Below are positions 15,812 through 24,643 of a DNA stretch of 41,298 nt, piece by piece. The notes under the pieces were generated by a model, which was not told the DNA's origin, made no database searches, and saw only the letters and a list, made by a program, of their open reading frames with translations. The first letter of the stretch is position 1; every line of letters starts with the position of its first letter. Position numbers and translations under genes: made by a program. Source of the DNA: Clostridia bacterium (GTDB taxonomy: Bacteria > Bacillota > Peptococcia > DRI-13 > SV3-B141); contig JAHDSB010000006.1 of the NCBI GenBank assembly GCA_018433015.1, positions 1-41,298 of the forward strand, read 5' to 3'.

Positions 15812-15845
15812 AAAAAAATAGCAGTTATTTCACTGCTATTTTTTT
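15812..15845 (-). terminator. Bidirectional-looking terminator after the VCBS-type gene
   Basis: AAAAAAATAGCAGT (15812-15825) pairs perfectly with ACTGCTATTTTTTT (15832-15845) around a 6-base loop. It lies 20 bases past the leftward stop at 15865. A-runs and T-runs on both sides mean it could act in either direction. Confidence 0.85.
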
Positions 15846-15864
15846 GGCTAAATATTATGCTTTA

Positions 15865-16554
15865 TCATGGATCAACAGTTCTTACATATTGGTCAACAGG
15901 AATGAATTTTGTACCATCCCAAGTTAATATTGTCTCCACATAGCCCAACAAATCGGCATTTGCTATACCTGTTATGCGTTCTTGTGCTAACAGATCATAG
16001 CTTCCTTCCCTTTCATTAACGGGATAAAGCCCAACCAAACCTCCTGCATATCCCTTTACTGGTCTTAGAAGCTTACCATTATTACCATATATGTCTTTGT
16101 ACACTTTTTTCCTATTACTTACATCAATAATAAACTTTTTATTTAGTTTCTTACTATAAACTTGAACTTTATAATTATCTTTATAAGTAACATCGTATTT
16201 GAATTCCTTATTGAACTCCTGAAAATCAAAGAGTTTGGTAATAACATTATTCTTAAAAGAAAAAATATAATAAAACCCGAAGCGTCCAGTTCCTCCTGAA
16301 GCAATAGCTACAAAAATATCCGCAACCTTGTCTTTGTTAAAATCACCTAAAAATAATCTGGGATCATATCCATCATTTACTGGTAATGCTATGGTCGTAC
16401 TATTTTTTGTTTGTCCATCTTCTACTACTATTGTTATATTTTCAATAAATATTGCCTTAGGCTCAGATTTATAACCTGTAAGACATACTTTATCATTTAT
16501 CCCATCACCATTGACATCAGCATATTGACAAGTAATAACAACATTATTATTCAT
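15865..16554 (-). CDS. VCBS/FG-GAP-like protein with calcium-loop motifs, no signal peptide
   Basis: About 229 aa. Two Asp/Asn-rich loops of the DxNxDGxxD kind (ADVNGDGINDKV near residue 13; GDFNKDKVADIFV near 72) are typical of VCBS/FG-GAP beta-propeller blades, which bind Ca2+. The rest is a beta-rich domain ending ETILTWDGTKFIPVDQYV, a segment seen in related Clostridia proteins of unknown role. No signal peptide or lipobox is visible, which is odd for a family that is usually extracytoplasmic. The start is uncertain: ATG 16554 (MNNNVVI) is preferred here, TTG 16560 has better spacing from AAAGGT, and a GTG at 16578 is also in frame. It follows the HD-GYP gene on the same strand after about 120 bases and may be transcribed with it. 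Confidence 0.75.
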   Translation of the reverse strand: MNNNVVITCQYADVNGDGINDKVCLTGYKSEPKAIFIENITIVVEDGQTKNSTTIALPVNDGYDPRLFLGDFNKDKVADIFVAIASGGTGRFGFYYIFSFKNNVITKLFDFQEFNKEFKYDVTYKDNYKVQVYSKKLNKKFIIDVSNRKKVYKDIYGNNGKLLRPVKGYAGGLVGLYPVNEREGSYDLLAQERITGIANADLLGYVETILTWDGTKFIPVDQYVRTVDP

Positions 16555-16673
16555 CAGCAAATCTCTACCTTTATACACATCTATATTTATATCATATGCT
16601 GAATATATTTTTATTGCTTATTTAAAATGGAAAAAGCTAAACTTATTTATGCGCAGTTCCCTCTCTAAATATC

Positions 16674-17924
16674 TCATATTGCACATATTCCTTTAACACC
16701 GTTTATGCTTTCTTGATTTTCTTTATTTTGGAACTGTAAAAATGCATCAACTATTTGGGGTGAAAACTGTTTGCCTTTATTTCTCTTTAATTCTGCCACT
16801 GCCCTCTCTTTAGGTAAGGCTTTTCGATAAGAACGATCAGTAGTCATAGCATCATAAGAATCTGCTACCGCTAAAATTTGGGCATAAAGGGGGATACTTT
16901 CCCCCCTTAATCCTTGGGGATATCCACTTCCATCATATCTTTCATGGTGATATTTAATTCCATCAATGATTTTTTTATTAAATATACTCTTAGCCTGATT
17001 TAAAATCATGGCTCCTACAGTTGAGTGGGTTTGCATTAATTTTCTTTCCGTAAAATCTAATGGGCCCTGTTTATTTAAAATTTTATCTGCTACATTAATT
17101 TTTCCAATATCATGTAATAATCCGCACATTTCTATTTCATTAATCTCATCTTTTGTTAATTCTAAATGCTTAGCAATGCCTACAGCATATTTTGCCACAT
17201 TAGCAGAATGAAAAGCTGTATACTCATCCCTTGCATCTATGATAGTAGAAAGCACCTTTACCATTTCCTGAAATGATTTATGCTCCTCTTTAAGTTTCTT
17301 TAGATTATTTACAGCAATAGAAGCTAGATTAGCAAAAGCCTCCAGCTTTTCAAGTTCTATTAGAAGCTGTTTTTCTTCTTGCTCAGTATAGATACTTAAT
17401 ATACCTATAACTTCTTTATTAACTATTAACGGTAAGATGATAAATGAATTATATAAATAATTATTAAGTAATTCTTCTGGAGGTATAAACTTCTTTTGCT
17501 GTGATTTTTTGCAGTATCTTTTATACGAAGATAATGTAACACAAGTTTTTTCCTTAACACAATAACTGGTAGGACCTATTTTTTTTTCAATATCCTTCTG
17601 TATAGTTTTCTTTATCTTATCGTCTAACTGACCTGCGAAAGCAATAGGTTTAATTCTTTTGCTGTATGGATCTATTAAACCAATCCAAGCCATAGTATAA
17701 CTCCATTTGTTAACTGCAGTTTCACAGATATGATGGGGAACATTTTTCATATGTTCCATATCAAGCAATTCATGTTCTAGCTCATTAATATGGCGTAAAT
17801 TACTAAGATCTTTATGTATTTTATAAAAATACTTTTCAGCATAATACTTGAAATAAAAATTTAAAAATACTAGTAAAACTATTAGAGTAATAATTGTTGA
17901 AAATATAGCTAGATATAGAGTCAT
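16674..17924 (-). CDS. GAF plus HD-GYP cyclic-di-GMP phosphodiesterase
   Basis: A 416-aa membrane-anchored signalling enzyme. Residues 4-26 are a single transmembrane helix, then a coiled linker, a GAF domain (about 55-210, including Cys-rich CVKEKTCVTLSSYKRYCKK) and an HD-GYP domain (about 220-400). The HD-GYP catalytic residues are all present: HSANVAKYA, LLHDIGKINV, THSTVGAMIL, YHHERYDGSGYPQGL and ADSYDAMTTDRSYR. Such enzymes hydrolyse c-di-GMP to pGpG or GMP. TAGGTG lies about 7 bases before ATG 17924, and the gene begins 26 bases after the MCP stop, so the two are co-transcribed. The pairing suggests joint control of motility or attachment. The clustered cysteines in the GAF domain could bind a metal or sense redox state, but I cannot show this. 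Confidence 0.92.
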   Translation of the reverse strand: MTLYLAIFSTIITLIVLLVFLNFYFKYYAEKYFYKIHKDLSNLRHINELEHELLDMEHMKNVPHHICETAVNKWSYTMAWIGLIDPYSKRIKPIAFAGQLDDKIKKTIQKDIEKKIGPTSYCVKEKTCVTLSSYKRYCKKSQQKKFIPPEELLNNYLYNSFIILPLIVNKEVIGILSIYTEQEEKQLLIELEKLEAFANLASIAVNNLKKLKEEHKSFQEMVKVLSTIIDARDEYTAFHSANVAKYAVGIAKHLELTKDEINEIEMCGLLHDIGKINVADKILNKQGPLDFTERKLMQTHSTVGAMILNQAKSIFNKKIIDGIKYHHERYDGSGYPQGLRGESIPLYAQILAVADSYDAMTTDRSYRKALPKERAVAELKRNKGKQFSPQIVDAFLQFQNKENQESINGVKGICAI

Positions 17925-17950
17925 TGATACACCTACTTCTCAAATTAAAA

Positions 17951-19213
17951 TTAAACTCTGAAAAAGTTTATTTCTTCCTTGAGAGCATTAGCCATGGCAT
18001 CAACTTCTTCCGTGTTAGCTTCAATTTCCCTATTCATGTTAACCTGTCTAGTCATACTGCTATCAATCTTTTCTGTTTGTCTGGCTACATGCTGTATTTT
18101 ATCTGTTAAAGATTCAATGGCTCTGGCAATTTCTTCACTTATAGCCGCCTGCTGCTGGGCAGCTGCAGCAATATTTTGTATTCTCCCTGTAACCTTATCA
18201 GTAGCTTCTACTATACTAGTTACCTTCTTATCAGTAACAGCAACTTTCTCATAACCCTGTTGAATTAATTCTTCATCTCTAATAACTAAAGTAGAAGTAG
18301 CTTTTGTTTTATCCTGTACAGTATTAATTAATTCAGTGATATCCTTGGCTGACTTAGCCGATTCCTCAGCTAATTTTCTTACTTCTTCTGCTACCACTAC
18401 AAAACCTTTACCCGATTCTCCTGCCCGGGCAGCTTCTATTGCGGCATTAAGGGCCAGCAGGTTAGTCTGTTCGGCAATATTAGTAATAATATTAACAATT
18501 TGTCCAATATTATTTACGGCTTCTTCCAGATCTCCTGTCATAGCTCTAACCTGCTTAAATGAGCTGACAACCTCCTGGATGATTGACTTAATCTCATTAA
18601 CTGCTTCCCCACCTTCTCTAGCTGCATTATCCACGTAGATGCTTTCATTTGCTATATCACTTGCATTCTTTGCTACTGTTTCTATACTAGTGGATACCTC
18701 CTGTATCCCGGCATTAGTTTCCTCCGATACAGCAGATATCTCCTGTAAAGCCCCAGATATATTATCAACTGCCTGATTTATCTCTTCTTCATCACTGTTA
18801 GCTTCCTGTATACGTGCTACTAATTCATCATTAGAAGCTGATAAAGTGCGTGCGGATTCTTCAATACGACGAATTATTTTCCCCATTTTTACATTTGTTT
18901 CATTTATAACATTAGATAGATGACCTAATTCATTATTACTTGTGTACTCTATTCTCTTGGTTAAATCCCCTTTTTCCATTTCCTTAGTAATTTTTACAAT
19001 ATCATTTAAAGGCTTAGTAAGAATTCTTGTTAAAATAGTTCCCAAGATAAAAGATACCAATAACGCTGCTACAAGATATATATAAAAATCATTTGTGTTT
19101 TTATTAATAGAAAAATAAAAACCCATTGTTAGAATAACAGCTGTTAGCAGAGTATTTATTAAGAAGCTCCCTAAAATTTTTCTTTTAAGCTGTTGATTTT
19201 TAATAAGATTCAT
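17951..19213 (-). CDS. Methyl-accepting chemotaxis protein without an external sensor domain
   Basis: A 420-aa chemoreceptor. Two transmembrane helices (about 15-33 and 43-62) are separated by only about 10 residues, so there is no extracellular ligand domain. A HAMP domain follows (about 60-115; [19 protein letters not shown]), then the long coiled-coil signalling domain. Its hairpin tip ([19 protein letters not shown] and [18 protein letters not shown], about 245-285) is the conserved site for CheW and CheA. Methylatable Gln/Glu pairs flank the tip. The receptor probably senses membrane or cytoplasmic state, not an external ligand. GGAGG lies 8 bases before ATG 19213. It is first in a two-gene unit with the HD-GYP enzyme. 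Confidence 0.94.
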   Translation of the reverse strand: MNLIKNQQLKRKILGSFLINTLLTAVILTMGFYFSINKNTNDFYIYLVAALLVSFILGTILTRILTKPLNDIVKITKEMEKGDLTKRIEYTSNNELGHLSNVINETNVKMGKIIRRIEESARTLSASNDELVARIQEANSDEEEINQAVDNISGALQEISAVSEETNAGIQEVSTSIETVAKNASDIANESIYVDNAAREGGEAVNEIKSIIQEVVSSFKQVRAMTGDLEEAVNNIGQIVNIITNIAEQTNLLALNAAIEAARAGESGKGFVVVAEEVRKLAEESAKSAKDITELINTVQDKTKATSTLVIRDEELIQQGYEKVAVTDKKVTSIVEATDKVTGRIQNIAAAAQQQAAISEEIARAIESLTDKIQHVARQTEKIDSSMTRQVNMNREIEANTEEVDAMANALKEEINFFRV

Positions 19214-19473
19214 GTATATTACCTCCTGAAGTAAATTAATGTAGTGTAAATAAATTATTGTGAATTTTACCTTGTGTTAAATTAAACTTGTATAATATGA
19301 TACATTCCCCTGATTATTTATTGTAACCCTTTCCAGCCCTTGATGCACTTTGTTAAAATCCTGCTCTTTTGTTCTTTCAAGTTATAGCATGTGAAAATCT
19401 CGAGTTTTACCAAGGAAAAGTTACCATATAGATATTTTTCACTCTATTTCAGGGACATCCGGCGCTTGCAGGG
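19214..19473. other. Gene-free stretch between symporter and MCP genes
   Basis: 260 AT-rich bases that should hold the leftward promoter of the MCP operon and the end of the symporter transcript. I see no convincing terminator hairpin after 19474 and no clear sigma-A or sigma-28 promoter. A plus-strand TGTATAAT-like extended -10 exists near 19290 but faces no gene. Confidence 0.4.
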
Positions 19474-20928
19474 CTAATGGTTAAAAATATTGGCTTTTTT
19501 TATAAATTTATCAGCTTTTTGATAATCAGGTTTTGTTAAAAAACTTACTACAACATACAGTACTAGGGACAATCCCATACCTATAATAACTTGTAAGGCC
19601 GATTGTCTTTCCCAGAAGATTGGTACATTAAATCCTATGGTATGGAGAAAATTATAACCACAATAAATAAGTCCTGTAATCATGGACGCTATTGCCCCTT
19701 GGGCCGTACCTCTCCGCCAAACAAATCCCAAGACCAAAGGGAAAAATGCTCCTGTAGAAATTATATCTGAGGCTATCCAAGAGATTTCTAAAATTGAACG
19801 TATTTTTAGAGAAATGAATATTGCTATAATCACAACTATAAGGGTAGCTACTTTTGAATACTGCACAAGTTTTTTTTCACTAGGATTATCCCTAATAATA
19901 TTTTTATGTAAATCTATTACCAGGGTCATTGCTCCCGTATTAATAAGGGAATCCATAGTTGACATAATCGCAGCAGATATTCCAACAAAAACTAAAGCAG
20001 ATAACACGGGATTCATATAATGTAGTACTACATCAGATACAATTCCCCCCGAAGGAAGTTCATCATATAAAACGATGCCTGCCATGCCCGTAAATACTAC
20101 TATAAGATACAAAGGTATATACGCAAAAAAACTCATAACTGTCATCTTTTTAGCATCTTTTTCATTTCGGGTTGCAGATATTCTCTGCCATACATTAGCT
20201 TGTATCATCCACGCACATCCAAAAGTTATAACATAAGTAAAGTATTTTTTTCCCCCACTTATTACAGACATATAATCAGTCCTGCCCAAACTTTGGGCGG
20301 TTTTTGCAATATTTACTAGTCCCCCTGAATGATAGTATGTAACAAAAAATACTATCAGTGCAGATATCACAAGAAGTATAAATTGTATGATATCAGTTAG
20401 TACCACACCTCTAAACCCGCCAAACATGGAATATATCAAAACAATTATTGTTCCTACAATAACGGCTATTTCATAGTCTAAACCTAAGTATGTCCCGAAA
20501 AAATCACCTATTCCCACCATTTGAGAAGCAGCAGTGATGGTCATGAAGAGAAATACCATCACAGCAAGCATTATGGACGCTGTTTGAGAATACCGCTCTC
20601 TCATCATTTTTCCTTGGGTTAAATAACCAATACGCCTAATTGATTTAGAAAATAAAATCATTATAAAAGTTGAAAGTAATACAGGCACACCGTAGTACCA
20701 AAAAGCTCCCATACCATCATAGTAGGCCAAATCAGCCGTAGATAGGGCCGATCCTGCTCCCCACCATGAGGCGATAAAAGTTATGGACATGGCCCAAAAT
20801 GGTAATTTCCTTCCTGCGAAGAAAAATTCTAAAACATTGGTACTTTTCTTTTCTTTTGTTACAGCAAAAAGCAAAATTCCAAAATATATAAGCAATCCCA
20901 CTAAGGAAAAAACCTTTAATAAATCCAT
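19474..20928 (-). CDS. Sodium:solute symporter (SSS family)
   Basis: A 484-aa membrane protein with about 13 hydrophobic segments, the SSS/SLC5 (LeuT-fold) pattern. Family marks: an N-terminal helix followed by FFFAGRKLPFWAMSITFIASWWGAGSAL (about residues 35-62, helix TM2 with the sodium and substrate region), FGGFRGVVLTDIIQFILL (about 167-184), and ISAAIMSTMDSLINTGAMTLVIDLHKNI (about 318-345), the signature around the second sodium site. The family carries sugars, proline, pantothenate, nucleosides or carboxylates; I cannot assign the substrate. AAGGAG lies 6 bases before ATG 20928. A possible -10 (TATAAT on the minus strand, 20977-20982) lies upstream without a good -35. The gene stands alone. 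Confidence 0.9.
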   Translation of the reverse strand: MDLLKVFSLVGLLIYFGILLFAVTKEKKSTNVLEFFFAGRKLPFWAMSITFIASWWGAGSALSTADLAYYDGMGAFWYYGVPVLLSTFIMILFSKSIRRIGYLTQGKMMRERYSQTASIMLAVMVFLFMTITAASQMVGIGDFFGTYLGLDYEIAVIVGTIIVLIYSMFGGFRGVVLTDIIQFILLVISALIVFFVTYYHSGGLVNIAKTAQSLGRTDYMSVISGGKKYFTYVITFGCAWMIQANVWQRISATRNEKDAKKMTVMSFFAYIPLYLIVVFTGMAGIVLYDELPSGGIVSDVVLHYMNPVLSALVFVGISAAIMSTMDSLINTGAMTLVIDLHKNIIRDNPSEKKLVQYSKVATLIVVIIAIFISLKIRSILEISWIASDIISTGAFFPLVLGFVWRRGTAQGAIASMITGLIYCGYNFLHTIGFNVPIFWERQSALQVIIGMGLSLVLYVVVSFLTKPDYQKADKFIKKANIFNH

Positions 20929-21017
20929 TATGCACTCCTTAAAGTTATTATTTGTTGGGCTATAATAGACAATAATATTATATTTTTAAAATATAGAAAA
21001 TTGGCATTTTTAACGAT

Positions 21018-21035
21018 AACAAAGTATTCTTTGTT
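21018..21035. promoter_or_regulatory. Short inverted repeat upstream of the symporter and yigZ
   Basis: AACAAAG (21018-21024) and CTTTGTT (21029-21035) separated by 4 bases, in the 297-base divergent region 20929-21225. It could be an operator for the symporter gene, but arms of this length arise by chance in AT-rich DNA. Confidence 0.3.
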
Positions 21036-21153
21036 TTGCAACTATTTAAGATATCTTGTAAATATATTTTCTAGCTAAATAGGCACCTTTACATATTTTA
21101 AGCACCTTAAATGTCATTTTACAGGATAATTGTTTGTTTTTTAACAACTTGTG

Positions 21154-21182
21154 TTGAAGCCATAATATATGTTAGATACAAT
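21154..21182 (+). promoter_or_regulatory. Promoter of yigZ
   Basis: TTGAAG (21154-21159), 17 bases, TACAAT (21177-21182), with an expected start near 21189. This lies downstream of an in-frame ATG at 21169 and so supports ATG 21226 as the true start of the coding region. Confidence 0.55.
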
Positions 21183-21225
21183 TAAAGTGTTTCTTCTAAA
21201 TATATCTAAAACGGAGTGTAGTTAC

Positions 21226-21873
21226 ATGAAATACTTAACTGTAAAGGATGAGACCAAAAGTGAATTCACAGAAAAAAAATCCCTTTTTATCGGCCATGCT
21301 TGTAGGGTATACAGTGAGGAGGAGGCCATAAAATTTATTGAAAAGATAAAAACTATTTACAAAGACGCAACCCATAATGTGCCCGCCTATATAATAGGGG
21401 AAAATAGAGAAATCCAACGCTACAGTGATGATGGAGAACCCCAGGGAACGGCTGGCATACCCGCTTTAGAAGTTCTGAAAAAAAAGGAACTCACTGATAC
21501 CGTTATTGTGATCACCAGATATTTCGGAGGTACTTTGTTAGGCTCCGGTGGCTTAATTCGTGCTTATTCTAAAGCTGCTTCCCTGGCTGTAGAAGAAGCG
21601 GGTATTGTGGAAAAAGTAAAAGGATGCCCTCTCTTTATCTCTTGTAGCTATGATTTACTGGGAAAAATTCAATACACCTGCACACAAAATTCCTGGTATA
21701 TAGAAAATATCGAATACACAGATAAAGTAAAGATCCTCCTCTTTGTTGCCGAAGATTATTTAGACAAGATAAAAAGTGCTTTTACAGAAATAACTAAAGG
21801 CACCTGTCAATTTGAACAAGGTAAGGTAAAATATTTTTTTAAATTGGATAATCGTCTCTTTCAAGATGTATAG
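21226..21873 (+). CDS. yigZ: YigZ/IMPACT family protein
   Basis: A 215-aa protein of the YigZ (UPF0029/IMPACT) family. Residues 1-130 form the IMPACT N-domain with the highly conserved block RYSDDGEPQGTAGIPALEVL (about 65-84) and VVITRYFGGTLLGSGGLIRAYS (about 92-113). Residues about 135-205 are the DUF1949 ferredoxin-like C-domain. Its cellular role is unsettled; relatives have been linked to translation control and nucleic-acid or proline-peptide binding. I start at ATG 21226 (MKYLTVKDET), 9 bases after GGAG. An upstream in-frame ATG at 21169 would add 19 residues not found in the family and would lie inside the promoter. A 93-base gap separates it from the aminomutase, which has its own likely promoter. 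Confidence 0.93.
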   Translation: MKYLTVKDETKSEFTEKKSLFIGHACRVYSEEEAIKFIEKIKTIYKDATHNVPAYIIGENREIQRYSDDGEPQGTAGIPALEVLKKKELTDTVIVITRYFGGTLLGSGGLIRAYSKAASLAVEEAGIVEKVKGCPLFISCSYDLLGKIQYTCTQNSWYIENIEYTDKVKILLFVAEDYLDKIKSAFTEITKGTCQFEQGKVKYFFKLDNRLFQDV

Positions 21874-21908
21874 CTCCTGGATTTTCCATCAATAACAAAC
21901 GTTAATTT

Positions 21909-21937
21909 TTGAAACACTAATCATAATTAAATAAAGT
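21909..21937 (+). promoter_or_regulatory. Promoter of the aminomutase gene
   Basis: TTGAAA (21909-21914), 17 bases, TAAAGT (21932-21937), followed by AAAGGAG (21951-21957) and the GTG start at 21967. Confidence 0.45.
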
Positions 21938-21966
21938 ACTGTAGCCATCTAAAGGAGCTATTTAAA

Positions 21967-23205
21967 GTGGATATCATGGAAAAGCAACAAATTTCATTAC
22001 AACGGGCACAGGAATTAAAAAGTAAGATAGCCGATTATCTGGCCGTAAAAGATAGTATTTTAACAGGCTTTGATTTGGCTAATATGATTAGTGAAAACAA
22101 AGCTAAAATTTTAGATTTTCTTCAGGGTACCGAGGAAAACTGGCGAGATTGGAAATGGCAAATGACCCATCGCATTACTGATATTAAGACTTTACAGAGC
22201 ATTATTAACTTATCTTCGGAAGAAAAAGAAATTATCGAGAGAATTGGGCAAAAATACCGGTGGTCCATTTCTCCCTATTACGCTAGTTTAATGAACCCGC
22301 AAAATCCCCAGGATCCCATCAGATTGCAAGCCGTTCCCTATGTGTTGGAAGAAGTAGATGAAATAGGGAAAGACGACCCCATGGGAGAAGAAATTACTTC
22401 ACCTGCTGAAAATATCACTCGTAGATATCCCGATAGACTTATTATCAATGTAACTAACCAATGTCCCATGTATTGCCGCCATTGTCAGCGCCGACGAAAT
22501 ATCGGAGAAGTTGATGTTAATAAGACTAAAAAATCACTACAACCAGCATTAGATTATATTAAAAGCTGTCCAGAAATACGCGATGTCTTGATTACAGGTG
22601 GAGATTCTTTGATGCTCTCCAACAGCAGTTTAGATTGGCTCTTATCTGAACTTGATAATATCAAGCATGTGGAAATTAAACGTTTAGGAACTCGTTGCTT
22701 AGTTACATTACCCCACAGGATTACACCGGATTTATGTGAAATGCTGTCCCATCATCATCCCCTCTTTATTAATACGCAGTTTAATCATCCTCAGGAAATT
22801 ACAGCTGAAGCAGCCCAGGCCGCTGATATGCTTTTACGTGCCGGCATTCCACTGGGTAACCAGACCGTACTTTTACGGGGCATTAATAATGATGCCCACG
22901 TCATGAAAAAGCTTTGCCATGAACTCTTAAAAATTAGAGTAAAACCTTATTATATTTTCCATGCTAAAGCTGTGACAGGAACAACCCACTTTATTACAAA
23001 AATAGAAGAAGGCATTGAGATAATGGAAAAGCTACGGGGATACACCTCAGGTTTAGCTATTCCTACGTATATACTCAATGCCCCTTTAGGTCAAGGGAAA
23101 ACACCCATTCTTCCGGAATATCAGGTATCCATGGGGAAGGAAACTATTACTATTCGTACCTGGGAAGGCAAAGTTATAACCTGTTCTAACCCCGACTATT
23201 CTTAA
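21967..23205 (+). CDS. eam: Glutamate 2,3-aminomutase (radical SAM, KamA-like)
   Basis: A 412-aa radical-SAM, PLP-dependent aminomutase. Cluster motif CPMYCRHC has cysteines at 166, 170 and 173. RRYPDRLI, carrying the substrate-carboxylate arginine region, precedes it, and the PLP lysine is K378 in NAPLGQGKTP. Lysine 2,3-aminomutase binds the lysine side-chain amine with two aspartates (in CDL-V and VDAP contexts). Here these positions read K334 (FHAKAVTG) and N371 (ILNAPLG). A Lys/Asn pair with the same spacing of 37 residues is what I recall for the clostridial glutamate 2,3-aminomutase, so the enzyme should make beta-glutamate, a compatible solute. The start is GTG 21967, 9 bases after GGAG; ATG 21976 is too distant. 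No ablB acetyltransferase is adjacent, which also argues against N-acetyl-beta-lysine synthesis. Lysine aminomutase is the alternative. Confidence 0.88.
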   Translation: MDIMEKQQISLQRAQELKSKIADYLAVKDSILTGFDLANMISENKAKILDFLQGTEENWRDWKWQMTHRITDIKTLQSIINLSSEEKEIIERIGQKYRWSISPYYASLMNPQNPQDPIRLQAVPYVLEEVDEIGKDDPMGEEITSPAENITRRYPDRLIINVTNQCPMYCRHCQRRRNIGEVDVNKTKKSLQPALDYIKSCPEIRDVLITGGDSLMLSNSSLDWLLSELDNIKHVEIKRLGTRCLVTLPHRITPDLCEMLSHHHPLFINTQFNHPQEITAEAAQAADMLLRAGIPLGNQTVLLRGINNDAHVMKKLCHELLKIRVKPYYIFHAKAVTGTTHFITKIEEGIEIMEKLRGYTSGLAIPTYILNAPLGQGKTPILPEYQVSMGKETITIRTWEGKVITCSNPDYS

Positions 23206-23261
23206 GGCTTATATTTCGCTAGTAGCACTCAGTACAGAACAAATTAAACTTTTATAATAAC

Positions 23262-23296
23262 AAAAGCTCTGGTATATTCCGTTTACCAGGGCTTTT
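23262..23296. terminator. Bidirectional terminator between eam and the oxidoreductase gene
   Basis: AAAAGCTCTGGTA (23262-23274) pairs with TACCAGGGCTTTT (23284-23296) with one G-T wobble and a 9-base loop. It lies between convergent genes, with T-runs on both strands. Confidence 0.85.
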
Positions 23297-23327
23297 CTTA
23301 TCACTGTTTATTATATCTATTATATAT

Positions 23328-24557
23328 TTATCTATTAAATCTATATAATTCTAACTCCGTCCTTTTGGTACCCAAATGCAAATCCCGGAGAATCTGACCA
23401 GCCTGAATGCCATACAAGATGCCATTAGATCCATAGCACAAACAAAAATAATAGTTAGGATAACCTTCATGTTCCCCGATATAAGGCAGTCCATCCTTTG
23501 TTTCCCCAAATATACCATTAAACTTATACTCTACTTCCAGATCACCAATTTCAGGGAAGTATGATTTTAATTTGTTTCCCAGTAAAACATACTGTTGCTC
23601 AACTACTTCTTCAATATCTTTTAATTGAGCCATGCCACTATTTTTACCGCCAATCCTGATATCTTGCCCCCCGATAATAATGCGATTATCACCTGTATCC
23701 CTTAAGTAGGTATAAGGGCTCTCATTATCACGAATTATGCATCTATGATACCAACCTGCAAAAGCTTTGATAGGCTTGGTAGCTAACGTAAAGGATCTGG
23801 TTAGATTCACTATCCTTTTTTTAAAATATTCTCTTCCTTCATATCCTGTAGCAATGAGGACTTTCTTTGTTTGAATTTTCTTATGATTGTTGGTCTCCAG
23901 TTCAACATAGCCGTTCTTATTCTTTTGCTCTATTATCTCTGTGTTCTCAATGATCCGCAGTCCTTTATCTATTGCTTTGGTGAGCAGGGCATGGACAAAA
24001 CGATAGGGGTCAATTTGGGCAGCACCTTGAGATGAATAAATACCTGCTTCTACTGGAAAAGAAAATCTTCCTTGAGCAGCTTGGTGATCCAGGTATTCTA
24101 CAGGAAACCCTTGTTCCTGGCGCAGCTTATACTCACGCTCAATTTGTCTCACATCAGATTTATTGGCGGTGTAATAGAAACATTCCCTTAAACTAAAATC
24201 GCACTTATCCTCTAGCTGAGAAATTATTTTTTCCAAGTCACTTACAGCTTGGCTACAAAGCTTGAACCCTTGTACTGCCTGTTCCAAGCCGATTTTAACC
24301 TGAAGCTCCGTTAGATCATAATCAACTTCATATTGCAAAATAGAAGTGGAAGCACTGGTACTACCGTAACCAATAATGTTCTTATCCACAAGAATTGTAT
24401 TGATACCAGCTTCTGTAAAGTAATAAGCACAGATAGCTCCTATAACTCCTCCTCCAATAATTGCTACTTCACACTCTGTATTTTCTGTCAGATAAGGATA
24501 TTGCGAAAGTATAGGATTTGTTTGTATCCACAATCTGTTACCGGAAACCAGCTTCAT
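23328..24557 (-). CDS. FAD-dependent oxidoreductase (DadA/glycine oxidase-like)
   Basis: A 409-aa flavoprotein of the D-amino-acid-oxidase/DadA/GlpD-like fold. The dinucleotide-binding motif AIIGGGVIGAICAYYF is at about residues 32-47, followed by ILVDKNIIGYGSTSASTSILQYE. A second conserved region is KKVLIATGYEG (about 230) and a C-terminal FAD-contact segment is FNGIFGETKDGLPYIGEHEG (about 345-364), then CYGSNGILYG. Such enzymes oxidise amines or amino acids; the substrate is unknown. The C-terminal Rieske domain found in one subgroup is absent. GGGAGG lies 7 bases before ATG 24557. It starts 86 bases beyond cobO on the same strand with no clear terminator between, so it may be the last gene of the cobalamin array, though no cobalamin role is known to me. 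Confidence 0.88.
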   Translation of the reverse strand: MKLVSGNRLWIQTNPILSQYPYLTENTECEVAIIGGGVIGAICAYYFTEAGINTILVDKNIIGYGSTSASTSILQYEVDYDLTELQVKIGLEQAVQGFKLCSQAVSDLEKIISQLEDKCDFSLRECFYYTANKSDVRQIEREYKLRQEQGFPVEYLDHQAAQGRFSFPVEAGIYSSQGAAQIDPYRFVHALLTKAIDKGLRIIENTEIIEQKNKNGYVELETNNHKKIQTKKVLIATGYEGREYFKKRIVNLTRSFTLATKPIKAFAGWYHRCIIRDNESPYTYLRDTGDNRIIIGGQDIRIGGKNSGMAQLKDIEEVVEQQYVLLGNKLKSYFPEIGDLEVEYKFNGIFGETKDGLPYIGEHEGYPNYYFCLCYGSNGILYGIQAGQILRDLHLGTKRTELELYRFNR

Positions 24558-24643
24558 AAACGAACCTCCCTGAATTCCTACGTAACAGTATTATTTGAAA
24601 ACCCTCTGCTTTCCATGCATAGAGTTTAGCTATATTTTCCCTA

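Noticed and set aside
19391-19410. CTCGAG-centred near-palindrome as an operator
   Set aside because: Symmetry is imperfect and it is not placed at a recognisable promoter.
21967-23205. Label as lysine 2,3-aminomutase (KamA)
   Set aside because: Both aspartates that bind the lysine side chain are replaced (K334, N371) in the pattern of glutamate 2,3-aminomutase.
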